Below, one piece after another: positions 51,961-63,618 of a stretch of DNA of 64,000 bases (its first letter is position 1; every line of letters begins with the position of its first letter). The stretch is taken from contig NZ_CP030862.1 of NCBI RefSeq assembly GCF_003325375.1, forward strand, positions 5,957,501 to 6,021,500, read 5' to 3'. The DNA is from Streptomyces globosus. Its GTDB lineage: Bacteria > Actinomycetota > Actinomycetes > Streptomycetales > Streptomycetaceae. The notes beneath the pieces were generated by a model. It saw only the letters and a list, made by a program, of their open reading frames with translations. It did not search any database and was not told the origin of the DNA. The translations under genes were made by a program, and so were the position numbers.

Positions 51961-52048
51961 CCCGTCTCCGATCCCGCCCAGGGACACCTCCGCCCCCGCC
52001 TCGGCGGGATACCGCTTCGCCGTTCGGGCGGCGCCCGGGCTCAGGCCG

Positions 52049-52480
52049 TCAGGCCGGCGGGCTCGGGCACAGCCGGCGCAGGCGGGCCGCGATCTGCGGC
52101 ACGTCGTCGGCCGTCCCGCTCGCCGTGTCCACGACGAGTTCGTACGCGGCGTCCTGGTCCGCTTCGGCGAGGTCGATCCCGTTCACGGCGAGGAAGACCG
52201 CCGCCGCGAGCCAGGCCGTCCGCTTGTTCCCGTCGACCAGCGGGTGGTTCTTCGCCAGGCCGTGCAGCAGCGCCGCGGCCTGCTCGAACGGGTCCTCGTA
52301 CGCCGGCGTCCCGAACATCCGGGCCCGCGGCCGGTGCACCGCCGACTCCAGCAGCCGGGGGCTGCGCAGCACGACGGGCTGGCCGTGGGCCAGGCAGGCG
52401 TGCCGGGCCACGTCGAGCACCTCCGCGACGGTGAGGTGGCGGGTGCCGCGCATGCCCTGGCCCGTGCCGGGCGCGCTCAC
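52049..52480 (-). CDS. Fic/Doc-family toxin
   Basis: A 143-residue single-domain Fic fold protein: HLTVAEVLDVARHACLA, LLESAVHRPRARMFGTPAYEDPFEQAAALLHGLAKNHPLVDGNKRTAW. The motif HPLVDGNKR (His79, Asp83, Lys86, Arg87) has Lys where AMPylating Fic proteins have Gly, as in Doc, which phosphorylates EF-Tu. Death-on-curing role inferred. It overlaps the upstream antitoxin gene by 4 nt. Confidence 0.9.
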   Translation of the reverse strand: MSAPGTGQGMRGTRHLTVAEVLDVARHACLAHGQPVVLRSPRLLESAVHRPRARMFGTPAYEDPFEQAAALLHGLAKNHPLVDGNKRTAWLAAAVFLAVNGIDLAEADQDAAYELVVDTASGTADDVPQIAARLRRLCPSPPA

Positions 52481-52677
52481 TCGCCGAGCCGCTTCAGCAG
52501 GGGCGCGTGCCGCTCGGCGAGCCGGGCCGCCGCCTCGCCGACCTGCTGCCGCTCCCGGCGCAGATGCGCCCGTACGGCGGCGAGGGCGTGCTCCTCGGGC
52601 GTGGAGGCCGTGGCGTCGGCGAGGTCCGCGAGGTCCGCGTATTCGGCAGCGGAGAGCCGGATGGTCACGTCGTCCAT
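52477..52677 (-). CDS. Antitoxin of the Fic/Doc module
   Basis: A 66-residue protein: VTIRLSAAEYADLADLADAT looks like the DNA-binding N-terminus of a CopG/ribbon-helix-helix-type antitoxin, followed by helical STPEEHALAAVRAHLRRERQQVGEAAARLAERHAPLLKRLGE that would wrap the toxin. Precedes the toxin with a 4-nt overlap, the normal antitoxin-first order. TAGCCT ends 6 nt before the ATG, so it is likely leaderless. Confidence 0.85.
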   Translation of the reverse strand: MDDVTIRLSAAEYADLADLADATASTPEEHALAAVRAHLRRERQQVGEAAARLAERHAPLLKRLGE

Positions 52678-52683
52678 GGGCCG

Positions 52684-52712
52684 AGGCTAGCGACGGCGGG
52701 CCCGCCGGTCAG
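52684..52712 (-). promoter_or_regulatory. Promoter of the toxin-antitoxin operon
   Basis: CTGACC (52712-52707) and TAGCCT (52689-52684) with 17 nt between. The -35 box overlaps the stop codon of the upstream MFS gene. Confidence 0.5.
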
Positions 52713-54193
52713 GCGGTTTTCGCGTCGGGCACGGGCCGCTCGTGCAGCCGGGTGGCGACCCAGGCGCCGACCAGGGCGACCGCCGCCATCGGCAGGAAGA
52801 CGACCACGAACGCGGCGGGGTGCGAGGCCCCCGCGGCCGCCGCCCCGCCGGCCGCGTGTACGGCCGCGCCGACCGAGCCGCCGCCCAGCGCGGCGAACGC
52901 CGCACCGCCGGCGGCCAGGAGCACCACGTTCGCGAGGGCGTCGGAGATCTGCAGGGCCGCCGAGTTCGCCCCGGCCTCCTCCGGCGCCGACAGCTTCAGC
53001 AGCAGCACGCTCGTCGAGCCGAGGACCAGCCCCATCCCGAGGCAGCCGACGCCCCACGCCAGGGCCAGCGACCACACCGGCACCCACGGCACCAGCACGG
53101 CCGGCGCCGCCGCGATAGCGGACGCCACCAGCAGCATGCCGAGCACCATGAGCCGCTCCCGGTACGGCTCGGCCCAGCCGCGGGCCTGCAGCCACGACCC
53201 GCCCGCCCAGGTCAGACCGCCCAGCGCCAGCGAGAACCCGGCCAGCGTCGGGCTCAGCCCCCGCTGTGTGACCAGCATCAGCGGAACGAAGCTCTCCGCC
53301 GCGATGAACGAACCCGCCGCCAGCCCGCGCAGCAGCACCACCGACGGCAGCCCGCGCCGCGCCCGGTACGTGCCGCGCGGCAGCAGCCCCAGCACGGCCG
53401 GCACCAGCAGCGCCGCCCCCGCCGCACCCGGCAGCAGCGACAGCCACCGCAGGTCCTGGGCGGCGTACTGGAGCAGCCCCGCGCCGACCGAGATGGCGAG
53501 CGCCAGCCGGATCCGCCGCCGGTCGAACGCCGCGGGCGGTCCCTGCGGGTCGACGGGCCCCGAAGCGCTCCGCCGGATCGCCGGCAGCGCCACGGCGAGA
53601 GGGACGACGACCAGCACGGGGATCCCGAGGAACACCCACCGCCAGCCGAGGTGCTCCGTCACCGTCCCGGCGGCGAGCGGGCCCACGATCGACGGGACGA
53701 CCCAGCTCGCCGCGAACGCCGCCATGATCGCGGGCCGGAGCCGCTCCTCGTAGGCCCGGCTCACCACCACGTACAGGGCGACGATGACGAGCCCGCCGCC
53801 GAAGCCCTGCACGGCCCGGCCCAGCACGAACACCCACATCGCGCCCGCCGTCCCAGCCAGCACCAGGCCGGCCGCGAACGCCCCGATGCCGAGCCCGAGC
53901 GGGCGCAGCGGGCCCTGCCGGTCGGACCACTGGCCGGCGAGGACCATGCCGAAGAGGCTGGTGGTGAAGTAGGCGGAGAACGCGAACGCGTAGAGCCCGA
54001 TCCCGTCGAGATCGCGGGCGGCGACCGGCATGGCGGTGCCGACGGCGGTCGCCTCGAAGGCGATGAGGAAGATGACGGACACCATGCCGACGCTGAGCGT
54101 CCGGTACGACGACGAGAGGATCCCGCCCTCGGGCGGGGGCGGGACCGGTGCGGTGGACTGCGGCTCCGACAGGCCGGGTTCGAGGGCGCTCAT
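52709..54193 (-). CDS. MFS multidrug transporter, 14-helix type
   Basis: A 494-residue transporter: VGMVSVIFLIAFEATAVGTAMPVAARDLDGIGLYAFAFSAYFTTSLFGMVLAGQWSDRQGPLRPL, with the DHA2 helix-3/4 pattern, GRAVQGFGGGLVIVALYVVVSRAYEERLRPAIMAAFAASWVVPSIVGPLAAG (antiporter motif C). Probably proton-coupled drug efflux. TACGCT at 54205-54200 ends 6 nt before the ATG at 54193, so the mRNA may be leaderless. Confidence 0.92.
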   Translation of the reverse strand: MSALEPGLSEPQSTAPVPPPPEGGILSSSYRTLSVGMVSVIFLIAFEATAVGTAMPVAARDLDGIGLYAFAFSAYFTTSLFGMVLAGQWSDRQGPLRPLGLGIGAFAAGLVLAGTAGAMWVFVLGRAVQGFGGGLVIVALYVVVSRAYEERLRPAIMAAFAASWVVPSIVGPLAAGTVTEHLGWRWVFLGIPVLVVVPLAVALPAIRRSASGPVDPQGPPAAFDRRRIRLALAISVGAGLLQYAAQDLRWLSLLPGAAGAALLVPAVLGLLPRGTYRARRGLPSVVLLRGLAAGSFIAAESFVPLMLVTQRGLSPTLAGFSLALGGLTWAGGSWLQARGWAEPYRERLMVLGMLLVASAIAAAPAVLVPWVPVWSLALAWGVGCLGMGLVLGSTSVLLLKLSAPEEAGANSAALQISDALANVVLLAAGGAAFAALGGGSVGAAVHAAGGAAAAGASHPAAFVVVFLPMAAVALVGAWVATRLHERPVPDAKTA

Positions 54194-54384
54194 CGCCCCA
54201 GCGTAAGCCGCGAAGCGGGGTTTCGCCCCTGTCCGGGCGACGGATCCCGACTCGTCCGGAGGTCCTACGCCGGGGGGCGGGGGCGGGGAGCGTGAACGGC
54301 GTGTGACAGTCGTATGGCGGCCCGGGCCGGGGCCTTCCGGGGCGTACGGAGCCGCCCGTACGGTCGTCGGTGTCAGCACATCCC

Positions 54385-54456
54385 GGCCGTGTGCCCGAGT
54401 GGTTCAGGGACCCGCCTGCAAAGCGGAATACGCCGGTTCGAATCCGGTCACGGCTT
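54385..54456 (+). tRNA. tRNA-Cys (GCA anticodon)
   Basis: 72 nt. Acceptor GGCCGTG/CACGGCT with a wobble at the first pair, anticodon loop CTGCAAA giving GCA, T-arm CCGGTTCGAATCCGG and discriminator T, as expected for tRNA-Cys. The anticodon stem has a mismatch at its outer pair. CCA is not encoded. Confidence 0.92.
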
Positions 54457-54528
54457 CTCCCGGAGCCCCGGGGCCAGGCGCATCCACGCCGGCCCCGGGG
54501 GCCGCTCTACCGCCACACGCGCCCCCGG

Positions 54529-55707
54529 TCAGCCGTTCCGACGGCGGACGATCACCGCCGTGACCGCACCGCCGACCAGCACACAGGCACCGAGCCCGAG
54601 CGCGATCCACGTCATGCCGCTGACGCCGTCGGCCTTCGCCTCGGCTTGCGGAGCGAGGGACTCTGGGGCCTTGGCGTCGGCCGAGGGCGCAGGCGAGTTC
54701 TTCGCCTCGGCCGCGGCCAGATCAGGCAGCGGGAACACATCGGCGGGCCCTGGGTCCCCCGGCGTCGGCAGGGCCACCTTGGGACGCACGATGCCGTAAC
54801 CGATGTAGTCGTTGCGCTGCACACCATCGGTCGGCTTCCCTGCGGTGTTCAGCAGGACCCGCAGGACCTGGTTGTTGGTCCACTCGGGGTGCGCCGACCA
54901 CAGCAGCGCGGCTGAAGCAGAGGCGAGGGCAGTCGCATCGCTCGTGCCGTGGCTCTTGCAGAGCCCTGTCCCACCACTGCACCCGGTCAGGATGTCGATG
55001 CCCGGTGCAGACAAGTCCACGGACGCGTTGTGCTGCGACTCCTTGGTCGCGGCTCCGTCAGGGCCGACTGCCGCCACTCCCACCACCCCAGGCGTACCGG
55101 CAGGGTGATAGATGTGGCCGGCTCCATCATTCCCCACGCCGGCAAATATCAGCTTTCCTTTACCAAGGGCGTAGCGAACGGCATCAGTCAACTCTTTGGT
55201 TTCCGGCCAGCCAACCAGGGAAATGTTGAGGACCTTCGCTTCCGAATCGGCGGCGAAGCGGATAGCGTCGATCAGGGTTGTGTCCTTCGACGCCCCATTG
55301 CCATTGATATCAACCCTGAGGGGCAAAATCTTGGCACCCGGCGCGAGGCCGAAGGCACTGCCAGCCCCCTTCGGCCCCTTGCCGCTGCCTGCGATAATTG
55401 CGGCCATGCTCGTGCCGTGAGTGTCGTAGTCTGTGCGCTCGTCACCTGGAATGGAGGCCGAAGTGAAGTTCTTCCCCCGCAGGACTTGACCTTCTAGCTC
55501 GGGGATCTTGTCCACTCCGGTGTCAATGACCGCGACCGTGACGCCCTTGCCGGTGCTGATCTTCCAGATGTCGTCGGCATTCATGGCGTCGAGATGCCAT
55601 TGCTGCTCACGGATGGTCTTCGCGTGAGCAGGGGTCGCGGCGACCCCGGCCAGCAGGAGGCCCACCAGGGCCGAGGTCGCCTTGCGCATGAGCATCTCGT
55701 GCAACAT
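54529..55707 (-). CDS. Type VII secretion-associated serine protease (mycosin-like, S8)
   Basis: A 392-residue subtilisin-type protease anchored by a C-terminal helix (WIALGLGACVLVGGAVTAVIVRRRN). Signal peptide MRKATSALVGLLLAGVAATPAHA. Catalytic triad intact: Asp62 (VAVIDTGVD), His97 (YDTHGTSMA), Ser256 (SHGTSDATALAS). Mycosins maintain or mature type VII secretion machines. The start is the ATG at 55707 or 55689 (MRK). The codon choice looks less GC-biased than that of the surrounding genes. Pairs with the two genes upstream. Confidence 0.92.
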   Translation of the reverse strand: MLHEMLMRKATSALVGLLLAGVAATPAHAKTIREQQWHLDAMNADDIWKISTGKGVTVAVIDTGVDKIPELEGQVLRGKNFTSASIPGDERTDYDTHGTSMAAIIAGSGKGPKGAGSAFGLAPGAKILPLRVDINGNGASKDTTLIDAIRFAADSEAKVLNISLVGWPETKELTDAVRYALGKGKLIFAGVGNDGAGHIYHPAGTPGVVGVAAVGPDGAATKESQHNASVDLSAPGIDILTGCSGGTGLCKSHGTSDATALASASAALLWSAHPEWTNNQVLRVLLNTAGKPTDGVQRNDYIGYGIVRPKVALPTPGDPGPADVFPLPDLAAAEAKNSPAPSADAKAPESLAPQAEAKADGVSGMTWIALGLGACVLVGGAVTAVIVRRRNG

Positions 55708-55715
55708 CCGTTCTG

Positions 55716-57176
55716 TCAGTCGATCACTCGCGGAACGACACGGTCGTTGCTCCGCCAGGTCTCTTCGTCCTCGGCCAAGTAGTCGGGGCGGCCGCCGCCC
55801 TGGCGCTCGCTCCGGCTGCCCGGCGCGTGGACACCCGCACCAGCGTGCCCCATCGCCCCACGGGCCGACTCACCCGTAGGAGTGTTCCGCACGAGGCCGG
55901 AGCCGCCGTGTGTGAACGGCTGCCCGCTCGGGGCCGCACGGCCGACCATGCCGGGCTGAACCGCACCGGGCTGGCGGGCACCACCAATCACGCCGCCCTG
56001 CTCTACGGCCAGTCGGCGGCCGGCGGTATTGCCGCCCGGAACGCCCGGGTGTGCTCCACCCATGCCGGGGTGCATCCCCATGCCCGTGGAGGCCCGGGCA
56101 CCGGGGTGCGCTCCCTCCGTGCCGACCACGAGCCCGCGGGGAAGTCCCGGAGTGGGCCCCGTCACGCTGGGTACCTGGCGGCCGCCGATGATGCCCGTGT
56201 CACGAGGCATCAAGGGCGGCGTGCCGAGCTTGCCGCCGCCCGGAGGGCCCGCCACGGGCGGAACCTTGTTGAACGAACTGCCCCCGCCGAGCGTCGGACC
56301 AGTGCCGGGCGGCAGGGGTGTCACCGGCAGCATCGGCGCGACGGGCCCGGGAGCGACCGGGCCGGGACCGGAAGTCGGCGGCATGCCAGTGACCGGCGGT
56401 AGCGTCTTGTCGGGCAGTACGGAGACGTTGTCAAGGTCCACGTTCACGTCACGGTCGGGAACAATCGGGACAGGACCCGTCACCGGCGGAGGCGTGGCGT
56501 CCGGCCCGCTGCCACGCGTGAAGCCGAAGTCGCCAGTCGGCCCGCTTCGCGGCCCCGACGGCGTATAGGAACCTCCGCTGTAGCCCGAGCCCTCACCCGT
56601 ACCGCCCGCACGGGGCACGTAGGAGTCGCTGCCTACGCCTCCGGACGGAACGAAGTTCCCAGGAGGCGGCGGGAAGGTCGGGATCTCAACCTTCCCGATC
56701 TGCGTCTTCGACTGTTCATACGAACCAGCCAGTTTCGCCAGGGCATCAATGGCCTTCTGGTGCTCACCGGTGAGCTTGGCATGCGCCTCCCGACCCAACT
56801 GCTGCGCGTCCGGGTCGTTACGAAACTTTCTGGACACCTCGAGATTCTTGGCTGCCTCTGCCGGGTAGTCAGGGATGTTGTCCCGGACCTCGATCATGGT
56901 CTGAGCGGCGTGTCCCATCCATTCGCCAGCAACTGCGCTGAACTTGCTCAGTCGCAAGGTCGCGCTACCGGCGCGGCCGGCCCAGTCATCGAAGCTCTGG
57001 GCAGCCTCGCCTTCCCAACCCTTGATCCTGTACTTCCTGAGCTCCTCACCAATCTGCTCGATCGTCTTGGCAGCATTGGTAAGTTGGGTACTGCGCGTCT
57101 TCACGATGTCGGGGTTCAAAGACTTGACCATCGCGAGCAACTGCTGGTGCGTAAAGCCCTCAAAGTTTGTGGCCAT
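55716..57176 (-). CDS. WXG100-like secretion substrate with long Pro/Gly tail
   Basis: A 486-residue protein. Residues 1-155 are helical and WXG100/PPE-like: QLTNAAKTIEQIGEELRKYRIKGWEGEAAQSFDDWAGRAG (the WxG turn between two helices), then FSAVAGEWMGHAAQTM. The rest is Pro/Gly-rich and low complexity, ending in PDYLAEDEETWRSNDRVVPRVID, similar to the YxxxD/E export signal. Likely exported by a type VII system encoded elsewhere. It lies 8 nt upstream of the mycosin gene. Confidence 0.8.
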   Translation of the reverse strand: MATNFEGFTHQQLLAMVKSLNPDIVKTRSTQLTNAAKTIEQIGEELRKYRIKGWEGEAAQSFDDWAGRAGSATLRLSKFSAVAGEWMGHAAQTMIEVRDNIPDYPAEAAKNLEVSRKFRNDPDAQQLGREAHAKLTGEHQKAIDALAKLAGSYEQSKTQIGKVEIPTFPPPPGNFVPSGGVGSDSYVPRAGGTGEGSGYSGGSYTPSGPRSGPTGDFGFTRGSGPDATPPPVTGPVPIVPDRDVNVDLDNVSVLPDKTLPPVTGMPPTSGPGPVAPGPVAPMLPVTPLPPGTGPTLGGGSSFNKVPPVAGPPGGGKLGTPPLMPRDTGIIGGRQVPSVTGPTPGLPRGLVVGTEGAHPGARASTGMGMHPGMGGAHPGVPGGNTAGRRLAVEQGGVIGGARQPGAVQPGMVGRAAPSGQPFTHGGSGLVRNTPTGESARGAMGHAGAGVHAPGSRSERQGGGRPDYLAEDEETWRSNDRVVPRVID

Positions 57177-57691
57177 CAGATGTCGCCTCCAGCCGTGCTG
57201 CCGTTGTTCGGCGCGCCATGCTTGGCCCGCTCCTCGGCCAGCTTCTCTTCCCTAACACGCGGGTCCCGGTCGGGTACGTAAGCGTCGTGAGCCTTGGCGG
57301 CAATGGACCGCATACGCGCCTTTGTCTCCTCATCAACGTTCACGTATCCCTTACCGGACAGTTGGATCGCGATGCCCATTGCCTCGATCTGATCTGCAAG
57401 CCCCTTCGAGAGGTTCCGCAGCTCGGTCTGCACCTTCTCGTACGCGCTGAACAGGTCCACCGCCTCCGCGAAGCCCGTGCCCAGAGTGCCCTCGGGGAGG
57501 GTCGTGTGGGCCAGCTTCTTGTCGGATGCCTCCGAGTTGCCGAGCTTCGTCAGCAGGTCGTCGACGACCTTCTTGTAACCGCTGATCGTCTCGTAGTCGA
57601 CCTCAAGGGCCTTGGCCTGCGCCCTGATGGCCGCCGCTTGGCTCTTCGCCATTTCGGGCCCAAAGACGCTGAACACCGACTCCTCTGCCAC
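57176..57691 (-). CDS. Helical protein upstream of the WXG-like protein
   Basis: A 171-residue helical protein: MAKSQAAAIRAQAKALEVDYETISGYKKVVDDLLTKLG, ASDKKLAHTTLPEGTLGTGFAEAVDLFSAYEKVQTELRNLSKGLADQIEAMG. The GTG at 57691 has GGGGAGG 5 nt upstream. Its stop overlaps the next start (TGATG). A partner of the WXG-like protein, like PE-PPE or EsxA-EsxB pairs, is plausible, but no family is recognised. Confidence 0.7.
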   Translation of the reverse strand: MAEESVFSVFGPEMAKSQAAAIRAQAKALEVDYETISGYKKVVDDLLTKLGNSEASDKKLAHTTLPEGTLGTGFAEAVDLFSAYEKVQTELRNLSKGLADQIEAMGIAIQLSGKGYVNVDEETKARMRSIAAKAHDAYVPDRDPRVREEKLAEERAKHGAPNNGSTAGGDI

Positions 57692-57869
57692 GATGGCCTC
57701 CCCGTTTACCCGTTCCCCGTGGGAGGGCGGCGTCGCCGCCGCTTCTCCAACCCCGTTCGCTCCTGTGAGTTGCCGTTCGCGCGGGCGTGCCACAGGGCTT
57801 ACCGATCACTCTAGCGACCGGCGGCGACAGCCCCAACCTCGGGTTGCACGTGCAATGCGGGTCACATGG

Positions 57870-60250
57870 TCAGGAGTTGGCCGACGCGACCGCCGCCGAC
57901 GGGCGGATCGGGAGTCTGTTGACCGGCCGGCCCGTGGCTGCGCGGACCGCCGAGGCCACGGCTGCCGGGGTCGTCACCACCGGGACCGCGCTTGCCGCCT
58001 TCGCGCCGAACGGTGCGACCACGTCGCGCTCCTCGACCAGCTTGACGATCCGGACCGTCGGCGCGTCCAGCGATGTCGGCAGTGCGTAGCCCGTCAGGTC
58101 GGGGTGGCGGACCAGGCCGCCGACGGAGCGGAGGTTCTCCGTGAGGGCCGCGCCGACGCCCTGCGTGACGCCCGCCTCGATACGGGCCTCCAGCTGGCGG
58201 GGGTTGAGGACGCAGCCGACGTCCTGCGCGACCGCCAGTTCGACCACCCGCACCGTGCCCAGCTCGATGTCGACGTCCACGACCGCGCGGATCGCACAGA
58301 AGGCGAGGCCGACGAACGCGTCGCCCTGCCCGTCGCCGTCCAGCGGCTCCGTGGGGTGCGGGCGGCACTGGGCCGTCGCCCACAGTTCCTTGCCGGCCAT
58401 CGCCTCCGCGACCGTCGTCGAGAACGCGCCGTCGTACGACGTGATCCGGCCGTCCTTGACCTGGAGGAGCTCCGTGGACATGCCGAGCTTGTGGGCCATC
58501 GGCTGGAGCAGCTGGGTGCGGACCATCTTCGCGGCCCGCTCCACCGCGCCGCCCGACACCCACGTGTGGCGCCCGTGCGCGGCGGGGCCGGCCGGCGGCT
58601 GGTCGGTGTCGACGGGGGCCGTCGCCACCTCCTCCACGCCGAGGACCTCCTGGACGATCTGCCGGGCCAGGGTCGCGAAGCCCTGGCCGGTGTCGACGGC
58701 CGCGCAGATGACGGTCGCCACGCCGTCGACGACCTTCACCGTCGCCGTCGAGACCTCGTCGGTGCCTTCCGCGCCGAGCATGTGCACCATGCCGACGCCG
58801 TACCCGACGCCGCGCCGCACCGCACCCGGCTCGCCCGCGCCCTCCGGCCCGCCCGGCAGCAGCCACTCCTCCTCCGGGGTGTCCTTAGGCAGCGGCGGCA
58901 GCTCGAAGTCCCGTACGGCGCGCAGCAGTTCCGCGACCGGAGCGGGGCAGGTGACGGTCTGCCCGGTGGGCAGCAGGTCGCCGGTGGCGAGGACGTTGCG
59001 CAGCCGCAGTTCGGCGCCGTCCATGCCGAGGGCGGCGGCCAGCTTGTCCATCTGGCCCTCGTACGCGGCGCACACCTGCAGGGCGCCTTCGCCGCGGACG
59101 TGGCCCGACGGCGGGTTGTTGGTGCGTACGGCCCAGCCTTCGACGAAGGCGTGCGGGACGACGTACGGGCCGCAGGCGAACGCCACGGCCGCGGCGAGCG
59201 ATTCGGCGGAGGAGTCGGCGTAGGCGCCGGCGTCCATGAGGATCTGCGCCTCGACCTTGACGAGGCGGCCCTCCGCGTCGGCGTGGTGGCGGTAGCGCAG
59301 CAGCGTCGGGTGGCGGTGGGTGTGGCCGAGGAAGGATTCCTCGCGGGTGGCGGCGAGTTTGACGGGGCAGCCGGTCCGCAGGGCGAGCAGGCCGAGCGGG
59401 AGCTGGAACGCGGCGTCCTCGCGGTCGGCGGTCGCGCCGGGCACGCCGGTGACGACGATGCGGACCCGGTCGGGTTCGAGGCCGAAGCAGGCGGCGGCCA
59501 GGTCGCGGTCGAGGTGGGGGTCGGTGGAGGCGGTGTAGATCTCGACGCCGCCGTCGGGGCGGGGCACGGCCAGGCCGGCCTCGGCGCCGATGGGGGCGGG
59601 GTCCTGGCGGCCGATGCGGTAGAGGCCTTCGACGACGACCTCGCCGGCGGCCTCCGGGTCGCCGTAGCGGAGCGGGATGTGCCGGATCAGGTTGCCGTCG
59701 GGGTGCAGCGGCGGGGCGGCGAACGCCTGCTCGGGGTCGGTGACCGCTTCGAGGAGCTCGTACTCGACGGTGATCGCGGCGGCCGCGAGGCGGGCCGTGT
59801 CGGGGTGGTCGGCGGCGACGGCGGCGATGGGCTCGCCGTGGTGGCGTACGACATCGTGCGCGAAGACGGGCCGGTCGGCGATGCGCCGCCCGTGGGTGGT
59901 GGCGCCGGGGACGTCCGCGTGGGTGACGACGGCGCGGACGCCGGGCATCCGCTCGGCGGCGGAGGTGTCGACGGACAGGATGCGGGCGTGGGCGTGCGGG
60001 GAGCGCAGCACGGCGGCCCACAGGAGGCCCTCGGCCCACAGGTCGGCGGCGTACGGGAAGGTGCCCTCGGTCTTGGCGCGCGCGTCGGCGGCGGGCACGG
60101 ATGCGCCGATGCCGCGCGGCACGGCCGGGGCGGCCTGCTCGGCACCCGGGCCGGGTGCGGCTCCGGGGGTGCCGGCGGCGCCGCCTGCCGCGGTGGTCGT
60201 GGTGAATGTCACGGTCGTCGTCGACGTCGCCGTGGCCGCGTCCTGCCCGC

Positions 60251-60254
<4 letters not shown>
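57870..60254 (-). CDS. Molybdopterin-binding subunit, xanthine dehydrogenase family
   Basis: A 794-residue Mo-subunit. It has the aldehyde oxidase/xanthine dehydrogenase N-terminal domain (GIGASVPAADARAKTEGTFPYAADLWAEGLLWAAVLRSPHAHARILSVDTSAAERMPGV) and cofactor-binding loops (AVDTGQGFATLARQIVQEVLGVE). Near the end the segment normally GVGE, which holds the catalytic Glu, reads PFGAKAASAVPVV. Function as a classical xanthine dehydrogenase is thus uncertain. It overlaps the FeS gene by 4 nt. Confidence 0.88.
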
Positions 60255-62694
<2,440 letters not shown>

Positions 62695-62698
<4 letters not shown>

Positions 62699-63618
62699 GA
62701 GGTCAGCGCCCTCCCCAGGGCCCTCCGTGCCAGCACGGCCACCGTCCGCCGCAGGTGAAGTACGCCGGGGGCGACCGGTTCCCCCTGGTCGGGGACGCAG
62801 GCGGCGGCGACGTACTCCCCGAAGGCCTCCAGGGCCTCGGGGGCCAGCTGCCGCTCCCCGTCCCAGTCGATCAGCGACGCCACCCACTGCTCGGCGTCCA
62901 GCGGCCGCAGCGGCATCGGGGCGACCGCGCCGACCGCGATGCGCACGCCCCGGCGCGCGGGATCCAGTACGAGTCCCACGGACGCCACGGCGCGCCCCGG
63001 GCCCGTCCGCCCGGTCGCCTTCAGGAACACCTGCGGGGCGTGCAGCAGCGGCACCCGGACGAAGCCGATCAGCTCGCCGGGCCGCAGCATCTCGCGGCCG
63101 GCCAGCAGGTACGAGACCGGGATCTCCCGGCTGCCGCCCGGGCCGACGACGACGAGGGCGGCCTCCAGCGCGGCCAGGACGGGCAGCGTGTCGCCCGTCG
63201 GCGCGGCGCCGGCGATGTTGCCGCCGAGGGTGCCGGCGTTGCGGATCTGCGGCGGCCCGGCGGCGCGCGCGGCCGCGGCCAGCGCGGGCATCAGCGCGGC
63301 GAAGTCGGGGCGGCCCATGCGGGCGTGGGTGAGGCCGGCGCCGAGGAGGGCGTGGCCGTCCTCCTGGTACTGCCAGCCGCGGATCTCGTTGATCCTGCCG
63401 AGGCTCACCAGGCCGGCCGGCCTGAGCAGTCCCGCGTTGACGGCGGCCATGAGGTCGGTGCCCCCGGCGACCGGCACGGCGGCGGGCATGGCGGCGAGAG
63501 CCGCCACGGCCTCGTCGAGCGAGGCCGGCAGCATCACGGACTGCGCCGCCTGAGGTGTGTGCGGTGCGTGCGTGGTCAACCCGCTGCCCCTTCCCGATGT
63601 CCCGGTCCCGGCGCTCAC
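62695..63618 (-). CDS. FAD-binding subunit, xanthine dehydrogenase family
   Basis: A 307-residue FAD subunit: PVAGGTDLMAAVNAGLLRPAGLVSLGRINEIRGWQ (FAD AGGTDL loop), PQIRNAGTLGGNIAGAAPTGDTLPVLAALEAALVV, and PGELIGFVRVPLL. First gene of the operon; order FAD, FeS, Mo with 4-nt overlaps. Starts with GTG at 63618. Members of this family transfer electrons from the FeS clusters to an acceptor. Confidence 0.92.

Larger units (their letters stand above)
50911..52048. other. Gene-free region with paired palindromic elements
   Basis: 1.1 kb between helicase and toxin genes. Long open frames exist on both strands because of base composition and the inverted repeats, but none looks like a protein. It holds two inverted copies of a long palindromic element (see 51161-51306 and 51808-51960), an 8-bp tandem repeat, and further short inverted sequences: CGATCGCTACGTG near 51429 against CACGTAGCGATCG near 51723. 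Confidence 0.8.

Noticed and set aside
51261..53753. 830-codon frame through the palindromic region, and similar minus-strand frames
   Set aside because: Their similarity to each other comes from the inverted repeats; the second half is antisense to Fic and MFS genes.
54385..57870. Attachment-site duplication of the tRNA-Cys 3' end
   Set aside because: No second copy of the GGTTCGAATCC-type end was found between the tRNA and the dehydrogenase operon by eye.
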